Part shown: positions 33,412-41,731 of the stretch, piece after piece
Position numbering within the stretch: position 1 is the first letter of the stretch
How the letters are laid out: each line of letters starts with the position of its first letter
Assembly: GCF_029948125.1 (NCBI RefSeq)
Contig: NZ_JASAMB010000024.1
Coordinates: forward strand, 48,626-112,625
Length of the DNA stretch: 64,000 nt
Direction of reading: 5' to 3'
Origin: Catellatospora sp. KI3
Lineage (GTDB): Bacteria; Actinomycetota; Actinomycetes; Mycobacteriales; Micromonosporaceae
Position numbers and translations under genes: made by a program
Notes under the pieces: model-generated
Database searches by the model: none
What the model was told of the DNA's origin: nothing
The model's input: the letters and a program-made list of their open reading frames with translations, nothing else

Positions 33412-34140
33412 ATGTCCATGCACGACGTCGAGGACCTCGTCTGCGACTCGATCCTGGTGCTGGACGCGCACCATGCGCAGGACGACGACCGGCTGCGGAG
33501 CTGGTTCACCACGCTCTACGCGTTCCAGGCCGGGTACGACTGCTCGCACACCCAGGGCCGGGTGCTGGACATCCTGCTCAAGCGCGGCCACACGTACCGG
33601 CTTCCGGTCTCGGCGCACCCGGACTACGGGCAGCGCCGCGAGTTCCTCGACGGCCTGGCCGACTTCACGCCGCTGCGCGAGTTCGACGCGGACGCCGAGG
33701 ACTTCGAGGGCTACGGCGGTGAGCTGGAGGACGGCTACGTCGACCCGCCCTGGCTGTACTGCGAGGCCGGCACGGCGCTGTGGCGGCGCCTGGTCGCCGA
33801 CGGTCGGCTGCGGGGCCGCGACGCCGCCGAGCCCGCCCGCACCCCGCTGATCGACGTGGTGGCCGAGGTGGCCGCCGCGGCCGAGCGCGACGGCGACCTC
33901 GACCTGATCGCGATGTGGCACGGGCTGGGCCCCGACACGCTCGTCGAGCGCCTGACGCTGTCGGCCGAGGACCTGCGGGAGATCCCGGCGGCGGTACGGC
34001 TGCGCGAGATCGCCCTGCGCAGCGGCGCCCTGTCGGTGGAGCTGCCGGACGGCTACCGCCCCACCGACGAGGAGCTGGCCGTGCTGGACGACGACCGCGA
34101 AACCTGGTGGTACGCCGTCGACGACGTCAACGGGAGCTGA
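33412..34140 (+). CDS. Hypothetical acidic protein
   Basis: A 242-residue, very acidic soluble protein that I do not recognise. It starts MSMHDVEDLVCDSILVLDAHHAQDDDRLRSWFTTLY and contains a His-His pair in an Asp-rich setting, several Trp, and a strongly Asp/Glu-rich helical C-terminus. GGGAGG lies 11 bases before ATG 33412. It follows the large SARP by 47 bp, so it may be transcribed with it, and its last 14 bases overlap the end of the converging cyclase gene. A role in the RiPP region is possible but rests on position only. Confidence 0.6.
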   Translation: MSMHDVEDLVCDSILVLDAHHAQDDDRLRSWFTTLYAFQAGYDCSHTQGRVLDILLKRGHTYRLPVSAHPDYGQRREFLDGLADFTPLREFDADAEDFEGYGGELEDGYVDPPWLYCEAGTALWRRLVADGRLRGRDAAEPARTPLIDVVAEVAAAAERDGDLDLIAMWHGLGPDTLVERLTLSAEDLREIPAAVRLREIALRSGALSVELPDGYRPTDEELAVLDDDRETWWYAVDDVNGS

Positions 34141-36934
34141 CCGCCACCCGCCCCATCCGGTTCTCGATCTCGGCCACCCGAGCCTGGTCGCCCAGCCTCG
34201 CGGCGATGCGCAGGCACCCGGCCAGCGGCACCAGCGTCGCCCCCCGGCCCCGGATGGCGGCGATCACCGCCAGCGCCCGGTCCAGGCGCGACAGCGCCTC
34301 GGCCCGGTCGGCGGCGCGCAGCGCGGCGAGCTGGTGCAGCAGCACCCGCAGGTCCCAGCTGTCGGCGGCGGCCAGGGCGGACAGGTCCGGGGCGGGCCGG
34401 TCCGGGTCGAGGACGAAGGCGCGCACCCCGCAGCGGGCCGCCGCGGTGGCGGCACCCGCCGCGGCGTAGACGTCCCGGGCGCGCAGGATCGCCGCCGTCG
34501 CGGCGGCCAGGTCCCCACGCAGCTCGGCCGCGACGCTGCTGAACTCGTGCGCACCGGCCTGCCCCTGCACGTGCCCCATCTCGCCGAAGACCGCGTGCGC
34601 CCGGTCCAGCATCGCCGCGGCGGCCGGGGTGTCGCCGCCGCGCTGCAGCAGAACGGCGGCGGCGCAGCCGACCACGGCATGCATGATCGGCGCGTCGGCG
34701 ACCTCCTGCCGCAGCGCCAGGCAGGCGGCGGCGGCCTCGGCGGGCGGCTGGTCGGCGTACATCAGGAACAGCGAAAGGTTGCCGTAGACCTCGGCGAGGC
34801 CCAGGCCGCCGCCGAACGCGCGCATGCCGTCGTGGGCCGAGCGCAGGAACGCCTCGGCCGTGGGGTAGTCGCCGCGCCGGGCGGCCAGCTGGCCCTCCAG
34901 GGTGTCCAGCCGGGCCCGTGCGCCCGGGTCGTCGGTCTGCCCGGCCAGTTCCCGGGCCTGGTCCAGGTCGCCGGTGCCGAAGGTGATCTGGTTGATGGCC
35001 AGGTGCAGGCGGGCCGACGGATTGCCCGGCAGCGACCGTACCCGGGCGATCCGCTCCAGCGCCTCCGGCACCTGCCCGCTCGCGCCGAGGGCGTAGCTCT
35101 CCAGCGCCGCGATCTCCAGCGTCAGGTCGTCGTCGGGCACGCCCAGCTCACGTGCGCGGGCCGCCGACTCGGCCGCCGCGCGCACCTCGGAGCGCCCGAC
35201 GGCCTGGCGCGCCGCGGCGACCAGGCACTCGGCGGCCAGCCGGGTGGCCTGCCCGTCCTGAACAGAGCCCGGATCGAACTCGCGCCAGTGCCGCTGCGCC
35301 CGGCCGGCGTGCGAGGCGGCCAGCTCCAGCAGGGCGGGCTCGGTCCGGGCGTACTCCCGCAGCCGGGTGGCGATCGCGGCGTGCAGCCGGGCCCGGTCGC
35401 GCAGGCCGAGATGGGCGTACGCGACCTCGGCGGCGGTGCGGTTGGCCGCCAGGCCCAGGCTCTGCAGCTCGCCCAGGGCGGCGGCCAGCCCGGACTCGTC
35501 GATCTCGCAGGCTGCGTCGAGGTCGCCGGGCCGCAGCTCGGTGCCCCAGGCGCCGAGGCAGGCCAGCACCTGCCGGGTCGGTTCGGCCAGCCGCTCGATC
35601 CGGGAACCGAGCGCGGCCTCGGCCGACGGGGCGACGTCGTCGTCGATGCCGTCCGCGGCCAGCGCCGACAGCTGCTCCAGCAGCAGCGGATTGCCCCGGC
35701 TGCGTTCGAGCAGCGGGTGCGGCCCGGCCGCCGACGGCGGCAGCTCCCGGCCCAGGGCCGCGAGCAGGTCCCGCGAGTGGGCTGCGGACAGCGGCGGCAC
35801 CGCGATCGCCGGGACCGCCGCCACCGGCGGCTCCCGGTCGGCCAGCACGAACACGATCGGACCGGGCGGGTCCGGCACCGGCTCGAACAGCGGCCGCAGC
35901 ACGTCGGGGCAGCGGTGGAAGTCGTCGACCAGGACCACCAGCGGGCCCTGCCGGGACAGGTCGAGCAGCCGCGCCCGCACGCGCCACTGCAGTTCGGCCG
36001 TCGACGGGGTCCCGCCGCCCTGGCTCCGCCCGCCGAGCTCCCGGTCGAGCTGCTGGAGGCGCCACAGGCCCTCGTCGTTGCCCCGGCAGGCCACGGAGAC
36101 CGTACGCATACCGCGGTCGGCCGCGTGTGCCGCGAGCCGCCGCAGGATCCTGGTCTTGCCGCTGCCCAGCTCGCCGACCAGCGGGATGGTGCTGGTCGTC
36201 GGCTGCGCGGCGGCGCGGTCGAGGGCGGTGGTGAGCCGGGACAGGACGTCGGTCTGGTTGACGAAGACCGGCTCCGCCGAACCGGGCGTGCCGTCGCGGG
36301 TCACCGACCACGCCTGCAGGGGTTTGTCGAAGCCCTTGGCGGGCACCGGCGGCACCGGCAGGCAGGCGAGCCGGTCGCGTACCAGCAGCCAGGTCCGCAC
36401 GTCGACCACGGTGCCGTCGGCGGGCGCGGCCGACTGGAGCCGGGCCGCCCGGTTCATCACCGACCCGATCGCGAACGAGGAGTCCCGGTCGGCCAGCACC
36501 ACCCGGCCCGAGGCGATGCCGAACCGGATCGACAGCCGGATCCCGTGCCGGCCGATGGTGTCCTGGTTGCGCAGCTCCAGCTGCGCCAGCGCGTCGAGGG
36601 CGCCCTGGACGGCGTGTACGGCGTCGTCCTCCCCGGCCGCGTCGGCGCCGAACACGCCGACCACCGCGTCGCCGATGAACTTCTCCAGCCGCCCGCCCGC
36701 CGCCACCAGCGCCCCGCCGACCCCGGTGAAGTACGTCTCCAGGATGCCGTGCCACACCTGCGGATCGAACCGCAGCGCCAGCTGGGTCGACCCGGCGATG
36801 TCGCAGAACGCGACCGTGACGAAGCGCAGCCCCGGCGCCTTGGCGGCAGCCTGCGCCAGGCCCCCGCCGCAGCCCATGCAGAACCGGGCCGCGGCGGGGT
36901 TGGCGGTCAGGCACTGACCGCAGGTGCTGGTCAC
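34127..36934 (-). CDS. Zinc-ribbon / class III nucleotide cyclase / AAA ATPase regulator
   Basis: A 935-residue multidomain protein. Residues 5-24 form a zinc ribbon (CGQC...CMGC). Residues about 35-200 are a class III adenylate/guanylate cyclase domain with both metal aspartates (CDIAGST and IGDAVVGVFG) and the transition-state Asn/Arg pair (MNRAAR), so it looks catalytically competent. Next is an AAA/STAND ATPase (Walker A GELGSGKT, Walker B VVLVDDFHRC) and then ~450 residues of TPR-like helices. No HTH is seen at the C-terminus. The GTG start overlaps the stop of the 61-residue peptide gene as GTGA, tying it to the RiPP operon. It may sense the peptide or a cofactor and signal by cyclic nucleotide; that is inference. 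Confidence 0.85.
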   Translation of the reverse strand: MTSTCGQCLTANPAAARFCMGCGGGLAQAAAKAPGLRFVTVAFCDIAGSTQLALRFDPQVWHGILETYFTGVGGALVAAGGRLEKFIGDAVVGVFGADAAGEDDAVHAVQGALDALAQLELRNQDTIGRHGIRLSIRFGIASGRVVLADRDSSFAIGSVMNRAARLQSAAPADGTVVDVRTWLLVRDRLACLPVPPVPAKGFDKPLQAWSVTRDGTPGSAEPVFVNQTDVLSRLTTALDRAAAQPTTSTIPLVGELGSGKTRILRRLAAHAADRGMRTVSVACRGNDEGLWRLQQLDRELGGRSQGGGTPSTAELQWRVRARLLDLSRQGPLVVLVDDFHRCPDVLRPLFEPVPDPPGPIVFVLADREPPVAAVPAIAVPPLSAAHSRDLLAALGRELPPSAAGPHPLLERSRGNPLLLEQLSALAADGIDDDVAPSAEAALGSRIERLAEPTRQVLACLGAWGTELRPGDLDAACEIDESGLAAALGELQSLGLAANRTAAEVAYAHLGLRDRARLHAAIATRLREYARTEPALLELAASHAGRAQRHWREFDPGSVQDGQATRLAAECLVAAARQAVGRSEVRAAAESAARARELGVPDDDLTLEIAALESYALGASGQVPEALERIARVRSLPGNPSARLHLAINQITFGTGDLDQARELAGQTDDPGARARLDTLEGQLAARRGDYPTAEAFLRSAHDGMRAFGGGLGLAEVYGNLSLFLMYADQPPAEAAAACLALRQEVADAPIMHAVVGCAAAVLLQRGGDTPAAAAMLDRAHAVFGEMGHVQGQAGAHEFSSVAAELRGDLAAATAAILRARDVYAAAGAATAAARCGVRAFVLDPDRPAPDLSALAAADSWDLRVLLHQLAALRAADRAEALSRLDRALAVIAAIRGRGATLVPLAGCLRIAARLGDQARVAEIENRMGRVAVSSR

Positions 36935-37116
36935 CAGACCACTCCACCGGCGTCGAGGCTGTGGCCCTCGACGTCCCCGGCCGCGTCGTCCAGTTTGCGC
37001 TTGATCTTCACCAGCAGCTCGATCTCCGCGTCGCTGAGCGAGTCGACCACGGCGAGCTGCTCGTCGCTGGCGTACTGCGTGTCGAACCCCAGCCGGTCCA
37101 GGCGGGATTGGCTCAT
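36931..37116 (-). CDS. Candidate RiPP precursor / recognition peptide of the radical-SAM operon
   Basis: A 61-residue acidic peptide. The first 30 residues (MSQSRLDRLGFDTQY..., LSDAEIELL) look like a leader with a recognition helix; then come VKIKRKLDDAAGDVEGH and the tail SLDAGGVVW. The block LSxxExxxLVxIKxxLDxAxxDVEGH reminds me of small proteins that NCBI labels aroma-sacti cluster domain proteins, found beside radical SAM enzymes; I could not check this. There is no Cys, so a sactionine thioether is impossible in this peptide; possible targets are C-C, C-O or oxidative changes on Trp61, Tyr15, Lys or Arg. A strong AAGGAGG precedes ATG. It overlaps the cyclase gene. Confidence 0.65.
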   Translation of the reverse strand: MSQSRLDRLGFDTQYASDEQLAVVDSLSDAEIELLVKIKRKLDDAAGDVEGHSLDAGGVVW

Positions 37117-37132
37117 GGCGTCGTCCTCCTTC

Positions 37133-37780
37133 TCACGGTCGCGTCGCGGGGGTGCGCGCGACCAGGTCGGTCATCAGTTCCACGAGGCCGTAGGCCGTGG
37201 TCAGGGCACTTATCGCGAGCAGTCGGCGGTGCCGCCCGGCGGCCGGCAGCGCCGCCAGCAGCTCGTCGAGGCGGCGGCCGTGCGAGAGGTCCAGCTCGGC
37301 GTGCCGGGCCAGGGTGCCGAACGCGGCGGCGGGCAGGCCGGTCCGCGCCGCCAGGTCACCGGCCAGGTCGGCGCGCGGCGGCAGCCACTCCAGCACCGCG
37401 ATGTGGCCCAGCAGCGCCACCGGGTGGGCGTGGCGGATCCAGTAGTACTGGGTTCCGGCGAGGCGGGCGGCGGACGGCGCGGGCACCCGGTCGGCCAGCG
37501 AGCGCGGGTCGACTCCGGCCGCGGCGAGGTCCTGCTCCACCCAGCGGTCGTGGCCGAACTCCTCGGCCAGCTGCTCGGTGAAGTAGTCCACGAGCAGGCC
37601 GTCGTCCCGGCGTACCGACTCGGCCAGTGCCTCGGTCAGCAGCGGGGCCGTCGCCCGAACCAGGTCGTGGCACACGTGCAGCCAGGCGCGGTAGCCGTCG
37701 GCGTCCAGGCGCGGGCCCCACAGCCGCCCGGCCGCCTGCCGCAGCATCGGCGTGGCCAGCGCCACCGTCTCCCGGAGCAT
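37133..37780 (-). CDS. Haem-oxygenase-like metalloenzyme (iron-containing redox enzyme family)
   Basis: A 215-residue all-helical protein. EEFGHDRW (Glu73/74, His77) and HAELDLSHG (His160, Glu162, Asp164, His167), with further histidines in HAHPVALLGH, match the two-helix ligand pattern of haem-oxygenase-like di-iron oxidases/oxygenases (HDO), a family that includes UndA, the SznF core and many natural-product enzymes. It could cleave or hydroxylate an amino-acid side chain or C-terminus. Its ATG overlaps the stop of the radical SAM gene (TGATG), and its end is 16 bp from the precursor start, so it is part of the maturation operon. Confidence 0.75.
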   Translation of the reverse strand: MLRETVALATPMLRQAAGRLWGPRLDADGYRAWLHVCHDLVRATAPLLTEALAESVRRDDGLLVDYFTEQLAEEFGHDRWVEQDLAAAGVDPRSLADRVPAPSAARLAGTQYYWIRHAHPVALLGHIAVLEWLPPRADLAGDLAARTGLPAAAFGTLARHAELDLSHGRRLDELLAALPAAGRHRRLLAISALTTAYGLVELMTDLVARTPATRP

Positions 37781-38739
37781 CACCGCGCACCGTCCGGCGC
37801 GCCGACTCCGGCCAGGACGGTCGCCGCGGCCAGCGCGGCCGGGTCGGTGGCGACCCGGTCGACCCCGGCCCAGCAGGCCTGGCAGATCGTGCGCACCGGC
37901 CCGTCGACGAGGAGGCTCAGCGCGGCCGGGCCGTGGCGGCCGACCAGCGTCAGCGCCGGGTCGGCCCGGAACCCGGCCAGCGCCGGCGCCAGGTCGGCGG
38001 CCGTGCGGACCTGCCGCCGCAGCCCGGCCGGGCCCGCACCGGTGATGACCGCCTCGTTGCAGCAGGCGCTGACCCGGCCGTCGTAGCGGACCGTCGGCGA
38101 GTTGAGCAGGCCGCAGCGGCCGAAGTCGCGCAGCGGCCGCGCCGGGGCGGGTGCGAACAGGCCGGACCCGCGCCCCGCCGGCAGCGGGGCGATCACGCTG
38201 AGGTCGGCGGTGGGGCACAGCTCCCGCGCCGCCTCGATCGCACCGGGCTCGTCGAGCACCTGGAGCACCAGGTGGCAGCCCGCGTCCAGCACCGTCTCGG
38301 CGGCGGCCCGCAGCCGCTGCGGCCCGACCCCCGCCGCAGCGGCGGCGTGGTACGAGTCGGTGCTCAGGTACACCGTCGAGGTCAGCTCCAGCACCTGCCG
38401 GATCCACCCCGGAACAGGCGGGCGGGCCCAGTATCCGCTGGTGAACAGCACCACCGCCTTGCCCGCGGCGGCGAAGGCGCCGACCGCGTGGATGAGCCCG
38501 CGCCGCTCCACGAACGGATCACCCCCGGTCACCGCCACCACCCGCAGTTCCGGCAGGCCCGCCACCCCGGCCACGACCTCGCCGAACAGCTCCCAGTCGC
38601 GGATGGTCGGGCCGTCGACCCGGGCTGACACGGAGCAGTGCCCGCACCCGACCGGGCACCGGTCGGTGAGGAAGAACGCCAGGCTCGCCCCCGGTACGCG
38701 GCGCAGCCGCTCCGCCTCGGCCATGGTCAGCCCGCTCAT
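37780..38739 (-). CDS. Radical SAM enzyme, RiPP-maturation type (second of two)
   Basis: A 319-residue radical SAM protein. The 4Fe-4S motif CPVGCGHC (Cys28, 32, 35) follows the first strand, and VTGGDPF is the GGE-like SAM-amine motif with Asp replacing Glu. Further cysteines, GRCGLLNSP, VSACCNEAV and ICQACW, could bind an auxiliary cluster as in SPASM/twitch enzymes. No RRE domain is obvious. ATG 38739 overlaps the previous gene's TGA as ATGA. With its neighbour it presumably modifies the 61-residue peptide; a division of labour between two different radical SAM enzymes is likely because their sequences are only distantly alike. Confidence 0.85.
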   Translation of the reverse strand: MSGLTMAEAERLRRVPGASLAFFLTDRCPVGCGHCSVSARVDGPTIRDWELFGEVVAGVAGLPELRVVAVTGGDPFVERRGLIHAVGAFAAAGKAVVLFTSGYWARPPVPGWIRQVLELTSTVYLSTDSYHAAAAAGVGPQRLRAAAETVLDAGCHLVLQVLDEPGAIEAARELCPTADLSVIAPLPAGRGSGLFAPAPARPLRDFGRCGLLNSPTVRYDGRVSACCNEAVITGAGPAGLRRQVRTAADLAPALAGFRADPALTLVGRHGPAALSLLVDGPVRTICQACWAGVDRVATDPAALAAATVLAGVGAPDGAR

Positions 38740-39743
38740 CGCACCCAGCCCAGCTCGACCAGGCCGGAGTGCTCCCCGGCACCCCAGCGGCGGGCCAGCT
38801 GCTGCGGCCGCAGCCCGCCGACCAGCTGCCGGGACAGGTCCGCCACCCGCTCCGGAACGGCGGCGTCGGCGGGCAGGGCGACGCAGGTCTGGCAGACCCC
38901 GTCACACGCCGGCGCACCCGAGCGCCGGGCGGTCTCCAGCGCGCCCAGCGCCCGGACCGACCGCAGCACCGGCTGGGCCTGGGCCGCCGCGCTGAGCGCG
39001 GCCCAGGAGTCGCGGGCCGCGTGCCCGAGCACGAGGTGCCCCGGCCGGTGCCGCCGGACCAGGCTCTGCCTGCTGCACGCGTAGACGGTGCCGTCGTAGT
39101 CGACCAGGGGCCAGTTGGCGAACTCGCACGGGCCCGGGTCGACCACCTCGGTCGGGTCGGCGACGAACGAGGTGGCCCGCCCGGTCGGCCGCACCCGGGC
39201 GACCAGCACCGGGACCCGGTCGCCGAACCGCCGCCGCACCTGGGCCAGGACCTCGGCCAGGTACTCCTCGTCGGAGCTGGTGACGTGCAGGCTCACCGCG
39301 GGCACCAGGTCCAGCACCGCGGCCAGCGCCCGCAGCGCGTCGGACCGGGCGACCTCCCGCTCGTGGAACACGTCGAGGCTGGCGGAGAAGTGGTCCAGGG
39401 TGGACACCGCCCGCCGGATGGCCGCGGGCATCGACCGGCGGGCGAAGAACATCCCGGACAGCAGCGCCGACCGGGTCCCGGCGGCGCGGGCCGCGGTGGC
39501 CAGCTCAGCCACCAGGTCCGGCCGCAGCAGCGGCTCGCCGCCGGACATGAAGATCAGTTCCGGGTGGGCCGCGGCGGTGAACGTCGACACCAGGCGGCGC
39601 AGCGGGTCGGCGCTGTGCTGCGGGGCGGTGGGGGAGGAGTCGGTGGAGCAGTGCGCGCACGACAGGGGACACCGCTGGGTCAGCGCCATCAGCAGCCCGG
39701 CCTGCGGCACGGTCCGCAGCCTGATCACATCCGCCAGGTGCAT
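38736..39743 (-). CDS. Radical SAM/SPASM-like enzyme, RiPP-maturation type (first of two)
   Basis: A 335-residue radical SAM protein with CPLSCAHC (Cys25, 29, 32), FMSGGEPLLRPDL for the SAM amino group, and a C-terminal cysteine set (GPCEFANWP, VYACSRQ, CDGVCQTC) suited to an auxiliary Fe-S cluster. It resembles maturases of actinobacterial RiPP clusters (StsB-type in my recollection, not verified). It starts 2 bp after the GAF gene and overlaps the next radical SAM gene, so it lies in the middle of a tightly packed operon. The reaction could be a ring-forming C-C or thioether bond, but the target is not readable. Confidence 0.87.
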   Translation of the reverse strand: MHLADVIRLRTVPQAGLLMALTQRCPLSCAHCSTDSSPTAPQHSADPLRRLVSTFTAAAHPELIFMSGGEPLLRPDLVAELATAARAAGTRSALLSGMFFARRSMPAAIRRAVSTLDHFSASLDVFHEREVARSDALRALAAVLDLVPAVSLHVTSSDEEYLAEVLAQVRRRFGDRVPVLVARVRPTGRATSFVADPTEVVDPGPCEFANWPLVDYDGTVYACSRQSLVRRHRPGHLVLGHAARDSWAALSAAAQAQPVLRSVRALGALETARRSGAPACDGVCQTCVALPADAAVPERVADLSRQLVGGLRPQQLARRWGAGEHSGLVELGWVR

Positions 39744-39745
39744 GG

Positions 39746-40330
39746 CTACCGCACCAGCTTCGCCAGCGCGGTGATCAGCTCGTTGACCGCGACCTCGCGC
39801 CGGGCGTCGGCGCCTTCGAGCAGCGAACCCAGGGCGGCCATCGCCCCGGTCGCGTCGGCCTGCCGGGCCCGGGCCCGGCGGTCGGCCAGCAGCAGGCACA
39901 GCGCCGCGCAGCTCTGGTTGGCCAGCTCGGTCAGCAGGTCGATCGCGACCAGGTCGCCGAAGGCGTCCAGGGCCGGGTCGAGCACCTCCAGCACGCCGAG
40001 CACGTCGCCGTTGTGCTCGATCGGCGCGGCCATGATCGTGTCGGGGACGAGGCCGGTCTCGGCGGCGAACGCGCGGTCGAACCGCTCGTCGTCGCGTACG
40101 CCCCGGATGACCAGCGGTTCGCCGGTGTTGGCGACCCAGCCGGCGATGCCCCGGTCCGACGGGATCGCCATCCCGATCAGCATGTCCTCGCCCTGGCCGG
40201 AGGAGGCCTCGAAGACCAGCGCGTCGCGCTCGTGGTCGTACAGGAACACCGACGCGGCCGCGGCGTTGAAGGACAGCCGGGCCAGCCGTACGGTCGACCG
40301 GAGGATCTCGTCGTGGGTGATGACGGTCAC
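39746..40330 (-). CDS. GAF-domain protein (second copy)
   Basis: A 194-residue protein consisting of one GAF domain (SFNAAAASVFLYDHERDALVFEASSGQGEDMLIGMAIPSDRGIAGWVANTGEPLVI..., MAAPIEHNGDVLGVLEVLDP) and a C-terminal helix. There is no kinase, cyclase or HTH output domain. It is a clear paralogue of the GAF protein at 41153-41731. GTG 40330 overlaps the stop of the preceding subtilase as GTGA. A stand-alone GAF protein coupled to a protease suggests a small-molecule-sensing partner that gates proteolysis or the Fe-S enzymes; this is inference. Confidence 0.82.
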   Translation of the reverse strand: MTVITHDEILRSTVRLARLSFNAAAASVFLYDHERDALVFEASSGQGEDMLIGMAIPSDRGIAGWVANTGEPLVIRGVRDDERFDRAFAAETGLVPDTIMAAPIEHNGDVLGVLEVLDPALDAFGDLVAIDLLTELANQSCAALCLLLADRRARARQADATGAMAALGSLLEGADARREVAVNELITALAKLVR

Positions 40331-41139
40331 TGTGCGCTCCTGACCAGGTTGTCGGCGACCGCGGCCAGCACGTGCCGCAGTTGGGGCGTGCGGAACTCCG
40401 GATGGCGCTGCAGGACGCGCGCGCACAGGCCGGTGATGTGCGGGGTGGCGAAGCTGTTGCCGGAGACCACCTTGGCCGACCCGCCGGGCCAGGCCACGCT
40501 CACGTTGATGCCGCAGGCGAAGAAGTCCACCGGCGGGTCCGGGTTGAGCTCGAAGTACTCCGGGTCGGTGCGGCTGTGCGAGCCGACCGAGATCACCGAC
40601 GGGAACCGCCACGGGTAGCTGACCACCGGGCTGTTGTGCGCCGAGGACACCAGCGAGACCCCGGCGAAGAACGCGGTGTCGGCCAGGTCGTGCAGGCGCT
40701 CCTTGAGGCCCTCCTTGCGCGAGGACAGGCTCACGTTGATCAGCGGGAACCGCTGCGCCACCGCCCATTCCAGCGCGGTGATCAGCGCGTCGCCGTTGCC
40801 CCGCAGGTTGCCCGCCAGCACCCGTACGCTGACCAGCTCGCACTCGGGCGCCAGCGACCTGATCACCCCGGCGCAGGCCGTGCCGTGCCCGGCCACGTCA
40901 CCGGCGTCGTCGGGCCGTACCACCCAGGCCCCGTCGGCCTCCTCCGCGACGTACGCCGTCACGCCGCCGCCGACCAGCGGATGGTCGGCGGCGATGCCGC
41001 TGTCGATGACGCACACCCGGACCCCGCGCCCGGTGGCGTCGCCCCAGACCCAGTCGCGCTCGATCGTGCGGGGAGTCGCGATCGAGCGCGACGAGGCCGT
41101 CGCGCCCAGCGACGTGTGGGCGAACCGGAAGGTGCGCAT
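40327..41139 (-). CDS. Cytoplasmic S8 subtilase (second copy)
   Basis: A 270-residue subtilisin-like serine protease with a full triad: Asp46 (CVIDSGI), His85 (GHGTACAG) and Ser229 (SGNSFATPH), and the oxyanion Asn169. There is no signal peptide, propeptide or membrane anchor, so it should act inside the cell. It is a paralogue of the subtilase at 41731-42588; the shared stretches YPWRF, SVGSH and NPDPPV show a tandem duplication. S8 enzymes are known leader peptidases (LanP) in lanthipeptide clusters, so leader removal from the local precursors is the best guess. It follows GAF copy 1 by 13 bp. Confidence 0.9.
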   Translation of the reverse strand: MRTFRFAHTSLGATASSRSIATPRTIERDWVWGDATGRGVRVCVIDSGIAADHPLVGGGVTAYVAEEADGAWVVRPDDAGDVAGHGTACAGVIRSLAPECELVSVRVLAGNLRGNGDALITALEWAVAQRFPLINVSLSSRKEGLKERLHDLADTAFFAGVSLVSSAHNSPVVSYPWRFPSVISVGSHSRTDPEYFELNPDPPVDFFACGINVSVAWPGGSAKVVSGNSFATPHITGLCARVLQRHPEFRTPQLRHVLAAVADNLVRSAQ

Positions 41140-41152
41140 ACGGCCGACCCCC

Positions 41153-41731
41153 TCAGACCGACGTGTCGAGCAGCCGCTGCAGGCTGTACATCAGCTGCCG
41201 GGCGCTGGCCCGGTCGTCGGGGTCCAGGCCGCCGGAGGTGCGGACGCCGTCGAGCTGGTGGCGCTCGATGACGATCCGCAGCGCCGCCGCGGCCTGCCGG
41301 GCGAACAGCGCCAGCAGGTCCACCGACTCCAGGTTGGACCGCGAGCGCGGCGACGGGTCGAGGACCTCCAGCACGCCGAACACCCGGTCGCCCTGGATCA
41401 GCGGCGCGGCCAGCAGCGACTGCGGGACGTACCCGGTCGACTCGGCCAGGGCGCGGTCGAACGCGGCGCTGTGGGTGAGGTCGTCGACGAGCATCGGCTC
41501 ACCGGTCGCCACGACCCACCCGGCGATGCCGCTGCCGGCCGGGAACCGCTGCCCCAGCAGGGTCCGCTGGCCCTGCCCGGACACGGCGTGGAAGACCAGT
41601 TCGTACGCCTCGACGTCCAGCAGGAACACCGAGCTGGCCTGGGCGCCGAAGATGGCCCGGGCCACGTCGACCACCGACTGCAGGAGTTCGCGCGACAGGG
41701 AGTCGACCGCGAGCCCACCGGGTGCTGCCAT
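41153..41731 (-). CDS. GAF-domain protein (first copy)
   Basis: A 192-residue single-GAF protein (ARAIFGAQASSVFLLDVEAYELVFHAVSGQGQRTLLGQRFPAGSGIAGWVVATGEPMLVDDL..., LLAAPLIQGDRVFGVLEVLDP) with a helical tail. It aligns over its whole length with the GAF protein at 39746-40330. ATG 41731 overlaps the stop of the upstream subtilase (TGATG). The arrangement protease-GAF, protease-GAF shows that the pair was duplicated as a unit. The ligand cannot be predicted. Confidence 0.82.
   Translation of the reverse strand: MAAPGGLAVDSLSRELLQSVVDVARAIFGAQASSVFLLDVEAYELVFHAVSGQGQRTLLGQRFPAGSGIAGWVVATGEPMLVDDLTHSAAFDRALAESTGYVPQSLLAAPLIQGDRVFGVLEVLDPSPRSRSNLESVDLLALFARQAAAALRIVIERHQLDGVRTSGGLDPDDRASARQLMYSLQRLLDTSV

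Noticed and set aside
36931..37116. Calling the 61-residue peptide a sactipeptide precursor
   Set aside because: It contains no cysteine, so it cannot carry a sulphur-to-alpha-carbon bond itself.
34334..38086. Open frame of 1250 codons on the plus strand
   Set aside because: It is antisense to the cyclase-ATPase, peptide and HDO genes; no domain is recognisable.
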